A DNA stretch of 64,000 nucleotides from CAYSSG01 sp964433635 (GCA_964433635.1 CAYSSG010000001.1:1-64000), one strand, 5' to 3'; shown: positions 31,381 to 40,844, counted from the stretch's first letter. Numbers and translations are program-made. The notes: generated by a model not told the origin, from the sequence alone.

Positions 31381-33792
31381 ATGGTAGAACAGATTATGAA
31401 GAGGGAAGGTAATGTAGTTTCTTTTAACCAGGAGAAGATTTATCATGCTATTTTGGCAGCAATGGAAGCAGTAGAAAAGACAGATGAGATACTGGCCAGC
31501 AGGATTACTGATCTTGTCATTTATCGATTGGAAATTCAATTTAAGCAAAAAATACCCCGGGTAGAGGAGATACAAGACATTGTTGAGGAACAGTTGATAG
31601 AGGCAGGCTTGAGTCAAGTTGCCAAAGCTTATATCTTGTACCGCCATCAAAGAAATAAGATCAGACAAAAGTTGTTTGTGAGAAATGGGGTAAAGAAATA
31701 TAAAAATACGACCGAGATGTCTCTTCTGGTATCAACTTCTGCTAAAGAAACACTGAGTCCCTGGGATCGGGGCAAGATTGTTGAAGCGTTGTGCAAGGAA
31801 GCACAGATGAATAGAAGTGTAGCCAGAAAGATTGCCAAGAATGTGGAGGAAAAGATATTCAGCTTAAACTTCAGCAATGTCTCTACCTCTTTAATCAGGG
31901 AAATTGTGGATAATGAATTGTTTACCCGGGGGTACGAGAAAAATTGGCAGAAGCAAAAAATCATTGGCATGCCTTCCTATGATATAAAAAGATTGTTCTT
32001 GTCCAAAACAAAAGAGAATAGTAATATTGCCACCAATAATCCTGAGGCAATTAATCTGGCTATTGCTGAAAATACCATTAAACAATATATGTTGCAGGAA
32101 GTATTCAGTCAGGAGGTAGCAGATGCGCATCTGAAGGGCATTCTGCATATTCATGACCTGGGTTATCCCAGGATCTATTGTTCAGGACATTCACTGGAAT
32201 ATATCAAGAAATACGGCTTGACTTTGGATAACCTGGATACTTCTTCTGCTCCTGCTAAATATGCGCGTACCTTAACCGGCCATCTTAATACTTTTTTATC
32301 TTCCATGCAGGCTTATTATGCAGGAGCACTGGGGATTGCTTATTTAAACATCTTTTATGCCCCCTATCTGGTGGGTATGTCTCAGAAGGAGATAAAACAG
32401 GAAGCACAATACCTCATCTTCAGTGGTTCCCAGAATGCATTCTCCCGGGGGGGACAGAGTCTGTTTTTAGATTTTAATTTACACATGGGTATACCTGAAC
32501 ATCTGAAGAAAGTACCCGCCATTGGACCTGGAGGTAAATATACCGGCAAGACCTACCTGGAGTATGAGCTGGAAGCCCAACAATTTTTGAAAGCCTTAAT
32601 GGAGGTATGGGAAGAGGGAGATTCCCATGGTAAAGTATTCGCCTTTCCTAAGATGGATCTTCATATTAACGATGAATCTTTTCGGAATCCCAGGGAGATT
32701 GAGCTGTTGAAATATGCCTGTCGTATTGCATCGGAAAACGGAACACCTTATTTTATTTTTGACCGGGATAGCGTTACTCTTTCCGCTTGCTGCAGATTAA
32801 AAAATGAAATTACCGATATGGAAATGATTTCCAAACCTGAAAAATTAAGATTTTCGGGCATCCAGAATGTGACCATTAATCTTCCCCAATGCGCTTACAG
32901 GGCAGTAAAGTATAGCACTAATGAATGTAAGAAAGCAGATGAAAAGGAACTGTTTGCCCGATTTTTCTGTCAGATAGAATCTGCACTTCAACTGGTGGTC
33001 AGGGCGCATCAGGAAAAGAAAATCTTTTTAAAGCAGATGATGGAAACACCGGAGGGTCCATTATGGCAGATTGGTAAAGTAGGCCCGGACGGGGAACCAT
33101 ATGTTGATCTGAACAAAGGGACCTATCTGGTGGGATTAATCGGATTGAACGAGGCAATGCAGTATCTGACCAATGCGCAGCTTCATGAAAATGAGGAAGC
33201 CTATCTCTGGGGATTAAAGACCATATCCTTCCTGCATCTAAAATGTAATGAATATGGCAACCGGTATCAACTGAAATTGTCATTGGAAGAATCTCCTGCT
33301 GAGAGTGCAGCAGGCAGGTTGGCAAAAATTGACCTGAGAGAATTTCCCGAAAGCAGAAAAGTTATCAAGGGTGACATCCTGGAAGATGAATGCTATTACA
33401 CTAACAGCATTCATTTTTCCGCCTCTGCAGATATTGACCTTATTACCAGGATCATCAAACAAAGTAAATTTCATCCATTAATAAAAAGTGGAGCCATCAT
33501 CCATGCCTTTGTTGGTGAAAAAAAACCACCGGCAGAGGGTATTTTTAACCTGATATCAAAAGTATGGAAAAATACACTTGCTGCTCAGCTTACCGTCTCT
33601 CCGGAATTTACAATATGCAATCAATGCCACAAAATCAGTCGTGGACTGCAGGATTTCTGTTTACATTGCCACGGTGATGATGTTTATGGGGTTACCAGGA
33701 TTGTAGGTTATTACAGTAAGATTAATAACTGGAATAAGAATAAAATTGGTGAATTAAAAGATAGAAGGTCTGGAGAATACCAAATTGTATAA
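31381..33792 (+). CDS. nrdD: Anaerobic (class III) ribonucleoside-triphosphate reductase
   Basis: The 803-residue glycyl-radical enzyme makes dNTPs without oxygen. Residues 1-95 are an ATP cone (MKREGNVVSFNQEKI); residues about 110-200 look like a second, degenerate cone (TSAKETLSPWDRGKIVEAL). The catalytic barrel follows. The C terminus has zinc ligands CNQCHK and CLHCHG and the radical loop RIVGYY with the glycine at about 776. It starts immediately after nrdR and is followed by a thioredoxin-like gene and the activase. The extra length relative to about 700-residue NrdD is due to the second cone. Confidence 0.92.
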   Translation: MVEQIMKREGNVVSFNQEKIYHAILAAMEAVEKTDEILASRITDLVIYRLEIQFKQKIPRVEEIQDIVEEQLIEAGLSQVAKAYILYRHQRNKIRQKLFVRNGVKKYKNTTEMSLLVSTSAKETLSPWDRGKIVEALCKEAQMNRSVARKIAKNVEEKIFSLNFSNVSTSLIREIVDNELFTRGYEKNWQKQKIIGMPSYDIKRLFLSKTKENSNIATNNPEAINLAIAENTIKQYMLQEVFSQEVADAHLKGILHIHDLGYPRIYCSGHSLEYIKKYGLTLDNLDTSSAPAKYARTLTGHLNTFLSSMQAYYAGALGIAYLNIFYAPYLVGMSQKEIKQEAQYLIFSGSQNAFSRGGQSLFLDFNLHMGIPEHLKKVPAIGPGGKYTGKTYLEYELEAQQFLKALMEVWEEGDSHGKVFAFPKMDLHINDESFRNPREIELLKYACRIASENGTPYFIFDRDSVTLSACCRLKNEITDMEMISKPEKLRFSGIQNVTINLPQCAYRAVKYSTNECKKADEKELFARFFCQIESALQLVVRAHQEKKIFLKQMMETPEGPLWQIGKVGPDGEPYVDLNKGTYLVGLIGLNEAMQYLTNAQLHENEEAYLWGLKTISFLHLKCNEYGNRYQLKLSLEESPAESAAGRLAKIDLREFPESRKVIKGDILEDECYYTNSIHFSASADIDLITRIIKQSKFHPLIKSGAIIHAFVGEKKPPAEGIFNLISKVWKNTLAAQLTVSPEFTICNQCHKISRGLQDFCLHCHGDDVYGVTRIVGYYSKINNWNKNKIGELKDRRSGEYQIV

Positions 33793-33830
33793 ATATATTT
33801 AAGTTTAGAACAAAGTAAAAAGGACAAAAC

Positions 33831-34085
33831 ATGAAAATAAAGATATTCTGGAAAAAAAATTGTTCTCATTGCCCCCAGGCAAAAAAGATTGGGAAGATGA
33901 TAGAAGACAAAGCTGAAGTACAGTATTGTGACATTGACACCGTTGAAGGATTAGCAGAAGCCTGTATGTTAAATGTTATGAGTACCCCAACAATAATGAT
34001 AGTGGATAATGAAGGCAATGAAACAGAAGCCTGGAGAGGTACTGTACCGAAAATTGAAGATATTGAAGAAAGAATATCCCGATAA
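33831..34085 (+). CDS. Small thioredoxin/glutaredoxin-like protein
   Basis: An 84-residue thioredoxin-fold protein with active site CSHC (C11, C14) and the cis-proline in MSTPTIMIV (about residues 51-59). It is shorter than thioredoxin and close in size to NrdH-type glutaredoxins. Sitting between nrdD and its activase, it is the likely electron donor to NrdD, as in class III reductases that use a thioredoxin-like reductant instead of formate. That link is inference from context. Confidence 0.8.
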   Translation: MKIKIFWKKNCSHCPQAKKIGKMIEDKAEVQYCDIDTVEGLAEACMLNVMSTPTIMIVDNEGNETEAWRGTVPKIEDIEERISR

Positions 34086-34089
34086 GAAG

Positions 34090-34797
34090 ATGATTAAGAT
34101 TAGAAAGATAATCAAAACCTCCATGATTGATTGGGATGGTATGATTATTTTAACTCTGTATGTAGGCGGATGTAATTTTCGCTGCCCATTCTGTTACAAT
34201 ACAGATTTGGTTCTAAAGCCCCGGTCTTTACCGGTTATCCCGATGGAAAAGGTGATGTCATTTATATGTACTAGAAGGTCTTTTTTAGATGGTATTTGTC
34301 TCAGCGGAGGGGAACCTACCCTCAATGATGATTTACCGGAATTCCTTAAAAAGATAAAAAATTTACATATGATGATCAAGCTGGATACCAATGGCAGTCA
34401 AACGGAAAAACTAAGGGCTGTTATAGACAATGGCTTGGTTGATTATATTGCCATGGACATAAAGAATTGTCTGCAGGTAGAATCGTATACCCGAACCATC
34501 GGCATTCAGGAACCACTGATGATATCCAGGATAAAGAACAGCATTGACCTGATTATGCATTCCGGAATTGAATATGAATTTCGAACAACGGTTGTCCCCG
34601 GATTTCATAACAGCGGTAGAATTGAAGACCTGGCTAAGGACATAAAGGGAGCGAAGAGATATGTCCTGCAGCACTTTGTCCAGTCTGCCGAAATGTTAAA
34701 CCCGTATTTAAAAGATGTAAAACCCTTTTGTGAAGAAGAGATGCTGGAAATGAAAAGAAGGGCAGAACCTTTTGTTCAGAACTGCAAATTAAGATAG
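34090..34797 (+). CDS. nrdG: Radical-SAM activase of anaerobic ribonucleotide reductase
   Basis: The 235-residue radical-SAM protein generates the glycyl radical on NrdD. The cluster motif is CNFRCPFC (C28, C32, C35), preceded by VGGC and followed by LSGGEPTL. It is of the longer NrdG/PflA-like type. ATG 34090 is chosen as the first methionine after the thioredoxin-like gene; an in-frame ATG at 34009 lies inside that gene and is unlikely. Confidence 0.88.
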   Translation: MIKIRKIIKTSMIDWDGMIILTLYVGGCNFRCPFCYNTDLVLKPRSLPVIPMEKVMSFICTRRSFLDGICLSGGEPTLNDDLPEFLKKIKNLHMMIKLDTNGSQTEKLRAVIDNGLVDYIAMDIKNCLQVESYTRTIGIQEPLMISRIKNSIDLIMHSGIEYEFRTTVVPGFHNSGRIEDLAKDIKGAKRYVLQHFVQSAEMLNPYLKDVKPFCEEEMLEMKRRAEPFVQNCKLR

Positions 34798-35314
34798 CTG
34801 TCAGGACAGGAATGAACAACAAAGTACTGATGCAATGACTCTTCTCCAATCATAAAAAATTGTTTTTTTTGATACAATAATGTTATAATAATGTTGAATT
34901 TATTCCATCTGACTTCATTAGATAGACCAGCAGAACATCCATTTGAAAATAAACAGCACTTGATTTCACAGATCAGGTCTAAATTGTGGGAAGGAAGAAT
35001 ATTTCACAGTGCAGGGATTTAGTCATCTGATAGTACCAGCCATACATAGAACCGGTTTATCTAATGTTATGAGACCTTGTTTTTTTCTATATTCTACCCA
35101 TCCATTCAATCACCATCCCAAATCCCATCTTTGAATAGCCAGGTTTTTATTTTGGATGTTGATTTAAACTGGTATTTCTTTTTTTCTATAGGGTTGAATG
35201 TTTTTTTAAGATTCAGTTTCAGACTGTGGTTTTTAAATGGTATGATGGTATCTTTGATAAAGAAACAGTCAGGCTTCTCATGGTAGAAATGATCATATTC
35301 AGGAGATAAATATT
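34798..35314 (+). other. Long intergenic/leader region before the dehydrogenase operon
   Basis: About 517 bases without a convincing gene. They contain the strong promoter at 34860-34889, which would give a leader of about 420 nt, and a second extended -10 TGGTATGAT (35238-35246). I could not assign a known riboswitch to the leader. An ORF at 35077-35286 is low-complexity and not credible. Confidence 0.5.
34860..34889 (+). promoter_or_regulatory. Promoter of the dehydrogenase operon
   Basis: TTGTTT (34860-34865) and TATAAT (34884-34889) with 18-base spacing and an extended TGT just before the -10. Transcription would start near 34896. Confidence 0.6.
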
Positions 35315-35599
35315 ATGCGTATCCGGAATCATCCCATTCTGAAATTCCAGCATCAGAAGAAGGTTGCCTTCACCTTCCAGGGCAGAAAGATGGAAGGCTA
35401 CAGTGATGAACCGATTGCTGCAGCCCTGGTGGCAGCTGGTGTGAAAGTGCTGAGTTACAGTATCAGGTTGAAGCGTCCCCGCGGCTTCTTCTGTGCTATC
35501 GGGAAGTGCTCTTCCTGCCTGATGAAGGTCAACGGCGTTCCCAATGTCCGTACCTGTGTTACGAAACTGGAAGAAGGAATGGTTGTGGAAAGACAATAA
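35315..35599 (+). CDS. (2Fe-2S) subunit of amine dehydrogenase (HcnA-like)
   Basis: A 94-residue ferredoxin-type subunit with plant-type [2Fe-2S] ligands C60, C65, C68 and C81 (CAIGKCSSC and later RTC). Such small subunits occur in hydrogen-cyanide synthase (HcnA), heterotetrameric sarcosine oxidase and octopine/proline dehydrogenases. AGGAG lies nine bases before ATG 35315. It opens a tight operon with two FAD subunits, a ferredoxin and a Bfd-like protein. Confidence 0.82.
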   Translation: MRIRNHPILKFQHQKKVAFTFQGRKMEGYSDEPIAAALVAAGVKVLSYSIRLKRPRGFFCAIGKCSSCLMKVNGVPNVRTCVTKLEEGMVVERQ

Positions 35600-35614
35600 A
35601 AAGAGGGTATCATC

Positions 35615-36730
35615 GTGAAAGAGACTGATATTGCCATTATAGGCGGAGGACCGGCCGGTCTGGCAGCTGCTTTGACCGCTGCCTCCTGTTCTGCTCAGGT
35701 CCTGCTGATTGACGACGGCTTACAGCTGGGCGGGCAGCTGATCAAGCAGACCCATAAGTTCTTCGGTTCCACGCAGCAGTTTGCCGGGATCAGAGGCATC
35801 GATATTGCCCGTAACTTTATTCGGGAGATTGAACAGTCTGACTCTATCGAGGTATGGAACCAGGCTACTGCAACCGGTTATTATGAAGACGGCGTGCTGA
35901 CGGTACTGCAGGGCTTAAACGGCAATAAGCTCCTCAAGGTGAAGCCCAGATGCATGATTATCGCTACCGGTGCATCTGAGAACATGCTTCCCTTTATCAA
36001 TAATGACCTGCCGGGTGTCTATGGTGCCGGCGCAGTGCAGACCCTGATGAATGTCTACGGGGTGATTCCCGGTAAAGCAGTTCTGATGGTCGGAGCCGGT
36101 AATATCGGTCTGATTGTCTCCTATCAGCTCCTGCAGGCAGGCATCCAGGTAAAGGCGATCGTAGAGGCTATGCCTCAAGTGGGTGGATATTGGGTCCATG
36201 CCAGCAAAATAAGAAGATTTGGTGTTCCCATCTATACTTCCTGTACCTTAAAAGAGGTAAGGGGACAGGAGGAGGTAGAGCGTGTGACCATCTGTCATAT
36301 TGATAAGCATTTTCAATTTATTGCCGGAACAGAAAGAGAACTTGCAGTAGATACAGTCTGCCTGGCAGTAGGCCTGTCTCCCCTGACTGAATTATTATGG
36401 CAGTCAGGATGTGAAATGGTTTATATTCCTGAACTGTGCGGCTATGTAGCCTTGCGGGATGAGCATATGAAAACGACGCTTGACCATGTCTATATTGCCG
36501 GTGATGTAACCGGTATAGAGGAGGCTAGCAGCGCTATGGTGGAAGGTCAGATTGCCGGTTTAAATGCCGCTGCCGGTATCGGTTTTGTTCATCAGAAGTA
36601 TACCCAACTCAATGATGAGTATAAAAAACAGCTTGCCGAATTAAGAAATAATCCAATGAGTGCAGCTATCACCAGGGGCATAAAGAAAGCTACGATCCTA
36701 AAAGGAGGGACACATGTCTATTCCCACTGA
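35615..36730 (+). CDS. FAD/NAD-linked subunit of amine dehydrogenase (HcnB-like)
   Basis: The 371-residue flavoprotein has an N-terminal FAD loop GGGPAGLAAA (10-19), a second dinucleotide loop GAGNIGLIVS (about 155-164) and the C-terminal YIAGDVTGIEEA motif. It resembles HcnB and the alpha subunit of dye-linked proline dehydrogenases, but lacks their C-terminal Bfd-like domain, which here is a separate gene. GTG 35615 follows AAGAGGG. It overlaps the ferredoxin gene by 17 bases. Confidence 0.85.
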   Translation: MKETDIAIIGGGPAGLAAALTAASCSAQVLLIDDGLQLGGQLIKQTHKFFGSTQQFAGIRGIDIARNFIREIEQSDSIEVWNQATATGYYEDGVLTVLQGLNGNKLLKVKPRCMIIATGASENMLPFINNDLPGVYGAGAVQTLMNVYGVIPGKAVLMVGAGNIGLIVSYQLLQAGIQVKAIVEAMPQVGGYWVHASKIRRFGVPIYTSCTLKEVRGQEEVERVTICHIDKHFQFIAGTERELAVDTVCLAVGLSPLTELLWQSGCEMVYIPELCGYVALRDEHMKTTLDHVYIAGDVTGIEEASSAMVEGQIAGLNAAAGIGFVHQKYTQLNDEYKKQLAELRNNPMSAAITRGIKKATILKGGTHVYSH

Positions 36731-37208
36731 TGGACTACCAACCGAAACAGAGTTAGAAAAGGTCATTCCCTCTCCCGAGAACTTAGCCCGGGGGCCGGTG
36801 GTGATTGTGGAATGCTTTCAGGATATTCCCTGTGATCCATGTGCTGCCAGTTGTCCATCCGGAGCTATCCTGCCTTTTGAGGATATTAATGATCAGCCGG
36901 AGGTAGATTATAGCAAGTGTACCGGTTGCGGGCTTTGTATTGCATCCTGTCCCGGGCTGGCTATCTTTGTGGTAGATTTGAACTACTCATCTACCGAGGC
37001 GCTCATCAAAATTCCCTATGAGATGCTGCCCTTACCGGAGAAGGGACAGATTGTATCAGGTTTAGACCGTTCAGGGCAGAAGCTTGCTGATGTCAAGGTA
37101 GCCAAGGTATTCAAGACAAAGAATAAAACCAATGTGATTACCATTATAGTTCCAAAAGACCTGGCCATGGTCATTCGGAATATCAAGGTGGAGGAAGAAA
37201 ATGGATGA
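36714..37208 (+). CDS. Ferredoxin-like 4Fe-4S subunit
   Basis: A 164-residue iron-sulfur protein with two cysteine groups: C34, C40, C43, C47 (CDPCAASCP) and C69, C72, C75, C79 (CTGCGLCIASCP), enough for two [4Fe-4S] clusters. A C-terminal domain (about 85-164) is a small beta-rich region. It probably carries electrons out of the flavin subunits. ATG 36714 follows GGAGGG and lies within the preceding gene; it overlaps the next gene by eight bases. Confidence 0.82.
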   Translation: MSIPTDGLPTETELEKVIPSPENLARGPVVIVECFQDIPCDPCAASCPSGAILPFEDINDQPEVDYSKCTGCGLCIASCPGLAIFVVDLNYSSTEALIKIPYEMLPLPEKGQIVSGLDRSGQKLADVKVAKVFKTKNKTNVITIIVPKDLAMVIRNIKVEEENG

Positions 37209-37473
37209 TAACACCATTATCTGTCGGTGTGAGGATGTAACCTGGGGAGATATCAGAAAACAACTGGACAAGGGGTATACGACGATGGACGAGATCAAAC
37301 GCATCACCCGGGCTGGAATGGGACGCTGCCAGGGTAAAACATGTCAGAGAATTCTCCTGCATGCCATAGCGAAATATTTGAATCAAAGGGTAGAAGAGAT
37401 TCCCTTATCCACCTTTCGTCCTCCCACAAAGCCTATTCCGTTAGAAGCGCTGGCGGGTGATAAAAATGATTAG
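37201..37473 (+). CDS. Bfd-like (2Fe-2S) subunit
   Basis: This 90-residue protein matches the BFD-like [2Fe-2S] domain: CRC (C8, C10) and CQGKTC (C43, C48). In HcnB and SoxA proteins this domain is fused to the C terminus of the FAD subunit; here it is a separate polypeptide. It overlaps both neighbours, so stoichiometric translation with the other subunits is likely. Confidence 0.82.
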   Translation: MDDNTIICRCEDVTWGDIRKQLDKGYTTMDEIKRITRAGMGRCQGKTCQRILLHAIAKYLNQRVEEIPLSTFRPPTKPIPLEALAGDKND

Positions 37474-38611
37474 AAGTGCCGATATTGTGATTATTGGCGG
37501 AGGAGTACAGGGATGCAGTATTGCTTACAACCTGGCAAAGAAAGGACAGAAGAATATTGTTATACTGGAAAAAAATACCTGTGCCAGTGGTTCATCAGGA
37601 AGGTGCGGAGCAGGATTCCGTCAACAATTTGGAACAGAAATGAATTGCATTTTAGCCAGAGAAAGTGTTAGGATGTTAGAAAAGCTGAGTGAAGAACTGG
37701 ATTATGATATTGAGTTTAATCAAAAGGGCTATCTAATCTTAGCTTATACAGAAAAAGAAGTGGCTCAGTTTAAGAAAAATGTCCGATTACAGCAGAGTCT
37801 GGGCATTAATTCTGACCTGTTATCACCGGAGGAGGCCAGAGAAATCGTTCCTCCCCTGAATATCAAAGATGTTCTAGCAGCAAGTTATTGCCCCACAGAT
37901 GGAAATGTTAATCCGCTGCTGACCACTTTTGCTTATGCCGAAGCAGCCCAGAGGCTTGGTGTTAAAATATTCCGCTTTACGGAAGCGCAGAAGATTGAAT
38001 CACGGAATAATCGTATTACGGCAGTTGTAACGAATCAGGGAAGAATATTGACCGAAAAAGTCGTTAATGCAGCAGGAGCCTTTGCCAGGGAAGTAGGAGA
38101 AATTGCCGGAGTGGAAATACCAGTCTATTCCCAAAGGCACCAGATATTAGTGACCGAACCTACATCTATCCTTTGGGAATCCATGCTCATGTCCTTTTCC
38201 AGAAATTTCTATTTTCAGCAGCTTCCCCACGGCAGTATTGTGGGAGGATATGGGGATCCGGAACATGAGTTGATTGGACATCATATCAGTTCCAGTTGGG
38301 AATTTGTCATCACCATGGCTAAAAAAATGACTGCCTTAGTCCCGAAGGTAGGACAGGTGAGAGTAGTCAGACAATGGTCAGGTTCCTACAATATGAGCCC
38401 CGATTCACAACCCATTCTGGGAGAACACCCCGAATTAGCGGGTTATTATATGTCCGTTGGGTTCAGCGGGCACGGTTTCATGCTTGCTCCGGTATCCGGA
38501 CAAATGCTGGCTGAGCTGATTTTGGGTGAAGAAACAGAACTACCCATGGAAAAATTGGATATCGGTCGATTCAAGAGGGGTGAATTGATTTTAGAGCCAT
38601 CGGTCGTTTAG
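37466..38611 (+). CDS. FAD-dependent amino-acid/amine dehydrogenase catalytic subunit (HcnC/SoxB-like)
   Basis: The 381-residue D-amino-acid-oxidase-fold flavoprotein has GGGVQGCSIAYNLAK (11-25), a conserved GRCGAGFRQQFG stretch near 50 and a C-terminal GFSGHGFMLAPVSG. It resembles sarcosine oxidase beta, HcnC and the catalytic beta subunit of dye-linked L-proline dehydrogenases, so it should oxidise a secondary amine or amino acid. ATG 37466 is chosen; the GTG nine bases upstream is an alternative. The substrate is unknown; the Liv transporter next door suggests an imported amino acid. Confidence 0.82.
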   Translation: MIRSADIVIIGGGVQGCSIAYNLAKKGQKNIVILEKNTCASGSSGRCGAGFRQQFGTEMNCILARESVRMLEKLSEELDYDIEFNQKGYLILAYTEKEVAQFKKNVRLQQSLGINSDLLSPEEAREIVPPLNIKDVLAASYCPTDGNVNPLLTTFAYAEAAQRLGVKIFRFTEAQKIESRNNRITAVVTNQGRILTEKVVNAAGAFAREVGEIAGVEIPVYSQRHQILVTEPTSILWESMLMSFSRNFYFQQLPHGSIVGGYGDPEHELIGHHISSSWEFVITMAKKMTALVPKVGQVRVVRQWSGSYNMSPDSQPILGEHPELAGYYMSVGFSGHGFMLAPVSGQMLAELILGEETELPMEKLDIGRFKRGELILEPSVV

Positions 38612-38745
38612 ATTGATGAACTGATCAGGTGAAATTGATTATGATAGACTCAATACCTGAGAGTTTGAAGGGGGTGGTTATTTATAGCGTAGAATGATTC
38701 AAGATAGACAGAGTAAATTTGGGAATGAAATTTCAGGAGGAAAAT

Positions 38746-39894
38746 ATGAATCGAATAAAGAACATTTTAGTTGTATTGTTAATGATTACTTTATGTTTCT
38801 CGTTGAATACCTTAGCCCAGAAAGAGCCTGTAGTTATCGGTTTACAGGGTCCCTTAACCGGTTCAGCAGCAGTTGAAGGAGAAATGGCCAAGCAATGTGT
38901 GGAAACAGCTGCCCTGATGGTCAATGAAAAAGGAGGCATTCTGGACGGAAGAATGATTGAAATTGAATTGGTAGATGATGCCTGTCAACCCAGAGCCGGT
39001 GCGCTTGCAGCTATGAAGTTAGTGTCCATGAGAGAAGTCGTGGCTAGTATTGCCACTTATGGTTCTTCGGTGAACCAGCCATCTTCAGATATTTATGAAA
39101 AATTCAAGAAAGTCAATATTGGCTATGGCTCTACCGTTACCGGATTAACTGAAAGAGGGTTAAAGTATTTCTTCCGTACCTGCGGCAGGACAGATACACA
39201 GGGCATATTCTTTGCGAAGGAAGTAGCGCCTTATTTCGGTGCAAAGAGAGTGGCTATTATGCATGACAATACTTCTTTTGCTCTGGGTTTAGCTGAAGAA
39301 GCCAGGAAGGCTGTTTTGGATCTGGGTGAAGCAGAGTTGGTCTATTTTGATGCCATTACTCCCGGTGAATCTGATTATACCGTACCCTTAACCAGATTGC
39401 GTGAGACAAATCCTGATGTTTTTTACTTTACCGGCTATTTTCCTGAGGCAGGTCTCATTATCCGCCAGGCAAGAGAGATAGGTATTGATGCTGTCTTTGT
39501 CGGCGGAGATGCTGCCATTAATGAAGATTTTATCAAGATTGCCGGTTTGGAATATGCAGCCGGTTGTTATATGACCCAGGAAGCGTTAATCCAATATTTC
39601 ACCAATCCTGAGGCAATGGAATTTAAGGAAAAATATCAGAAAGCTTATGGTAATCTGCCATCCAGTCCCTGGTCTGTTTATGCAGCCGATGCCTTGATGG
39701 TGTTGGCCGAAGCCATTGATAAAACCGGTTCTACTGATTCAGATGATCTGGTCGATTATTTGAAGAATGAATTGAAAGAATTTCCCAGTATTACCGGCCC
39801 CATCGGATTTGACGAAAAAGGAGATCGGGTAGGAACCGGAATCAACCTGTATGTGGTAAACAGTGACGGAAGTTACGCCATCGTAGAAAGATAA
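38746..39894 (+). CDS. livK: Branched-chain-type amino-acid ABC transporter substrate-binding protein (LivK-like)
   Basis: The 382-residue exported binding protein has a signal peptide (1 to about 25, cut near LNTLAQ) and a type I periplasmic binding fold (VVIGLQGPLTGSAAVEGE). There is no lipobox: C17 is preceded by Leu, not Gly/Ala/Ser, so it appears soluble in the periplasm. ATG 38746 lies five bases after AGGAGG. It leads a complete livKHMGF set behind the dehydrogenase genes, so the ligand is probably the dehydrogenase substrate. Confidence 0.88.
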   Translation: MNRIKNILVVLLMITLCFSLNTLAQKEPVVIGLQGPLTGSAAVEGEMAKQCVETAALMVNEKGGILDGRMIEIELVDDACQPRAGALAAMKLVSMREVVASIATYGSSVNQPSSDIYEKFKKVNIGYGSTVTGLTERGLKYFFRTCGRTDTQGIFFAKEVAPYFGAKRVAIMHDNTSFALGLAEEARKAVLDLGEAELVYFDAITPGESDYTVPLTRLRETNPDVFYFTGYFPEAGLIIRQAREIGIDAVFVGGDAAINEDFIKIAGLEYAAGCYMTQEALIQYFTNPEAMEFKEKYQKAYGNLPSSPWSVYAADALMVLAEAIDKTGSTDSDDLVDYLKNELKEFPSITGPIGFDEKGDRVGTGINLYVVNSDGSYAIVER

Positions 39895-39921
39895 TTGATT
39901 TAAAGAATGAGGTAGAGGCTC

Positions 39922-40833
39922 ATGAAATTAGTTATTGAACAACTCTTAAATGGATTAACGATCGGTTCATTCTATGCCTTGATCGCTCTGGGTTACTCCA
40001 TGGTATACGGCGTCATGAAACTGATTAATTTTGCCCACGGTGATCTATTTACGCTGGGATCCTACCTTGGGTATACGCTGTTAGTGATGGGAACGGCTTA
40101 TGTGACCTCTACCTTGGGTGTATGGGGTGGAATGATTGCGGCTATGCTCATAGCCGCAATCGGAACTGGATTGATGGGAATCCTGGTAGAACGGATAGCT
40201 TATCGTCCCATATATCCCGCAGGCAGGTTACCGGCGGTTGTTTCCGCGCTTGGTGCCTCCATTTTCCTGCAAAATGCAATTATGGTTATCTGGGGTGCGC
40301 GTCCGCAGGCTTACACAGCTGATGTGATTCCAAGTGTGATGTTGAATATTGGCGGTTTACGCATTACTGTTTTGCAGATTCTTATTCTGCTCTTATCTTT
40401 TCTTTTAATGGGAATACTCTATTATGTGGTACAGAAGACAACCTTTGGTGCAGCCATCAGGGCTTCGGCGTTAGATAGAGAGACAGCGGCTTTAATGGGG
40501 ATCAACATCAATTTAATTATCTTTTTCATCTTTGCACTAGGCCCTGCTCTGGGTGGTACTGCCGGCGTCATGGTGGGAATTTATTACCGAAAAATCAGTT
40601 TTGTCATGGGTTGGAACTATGGATTGAAGGCTTTTACGGCTACGATTTTGGGTGGAATCGGCAATATTCCCGGAGCGATGATCGGTGGATTACTCCTGGG
40701 CGTACTGGAAATGCTTGGCTCCACCTATGTTTCAACTGCCTATAAGGATGTATTTGTTTTTCTGGTATTGATACTGGTGTTGATTTTCAGACCGACAGGA
40801 CTTATCGGTGAAAAAGTAGCGGAAAAGGTTTAG
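39922..40833 (+). CDS. livH: Branched-chain amino-acid ABC permease LivH
   Basis: The 303-residue membrane permease has about eight helices. The N-terminal LNGLTIGSFYALIALGYSMV and the cytoplasmic coupling segment GAAIRASALDRETAALMGI (EAA-like loop) are typical of LivH. RBS GAGGTAGAGG precedes ATG 39922. It pairs with LivM to form the transport channel. Confidence 0.92.
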   Translation: MKLVIEQLLNGLTIGSFYALIALGYSMVYGVMKLINFAHGDLFTLGSYLGYTLLVMGTAYVTSTLGVWGGMIAAMLIAAIGTGLMGILVERIAYRPIYPAGRLPAVVSALGASIFLQNAIMVIWGARPQAYTADVIPSVMLNIGGLRITVLQILILLLSFLLMGILYYVVQKTTFGAAIRASALDRETAALMGININLIIFFIFALGPALGGTAGVMVGIYYRKISFVMGWNYGLKAFTATILGGIGNIPGAMIGGLLLGVLEMLGSTYVSTAYKDVFVFLVLILVLIFRPTGLIGEKVAEKV

Positions 40834-40844
40834 GTGCAGTTACA

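Noticed and set aside
35077..35286. 69-codon ORF in the long leader
   Set aside because: Low-complexity, Phe/Ser-rich translation, no ribosome binding site, and it overlaps a candidate promoter.
38746..38830. Lipobox in LivK (Leu-Thr/Leu-Cys17)
   Set aside because: The residue before Cys17 is Leu, not Gly/Ala/Ser, and the Cys lies inside the hydrophobic core.
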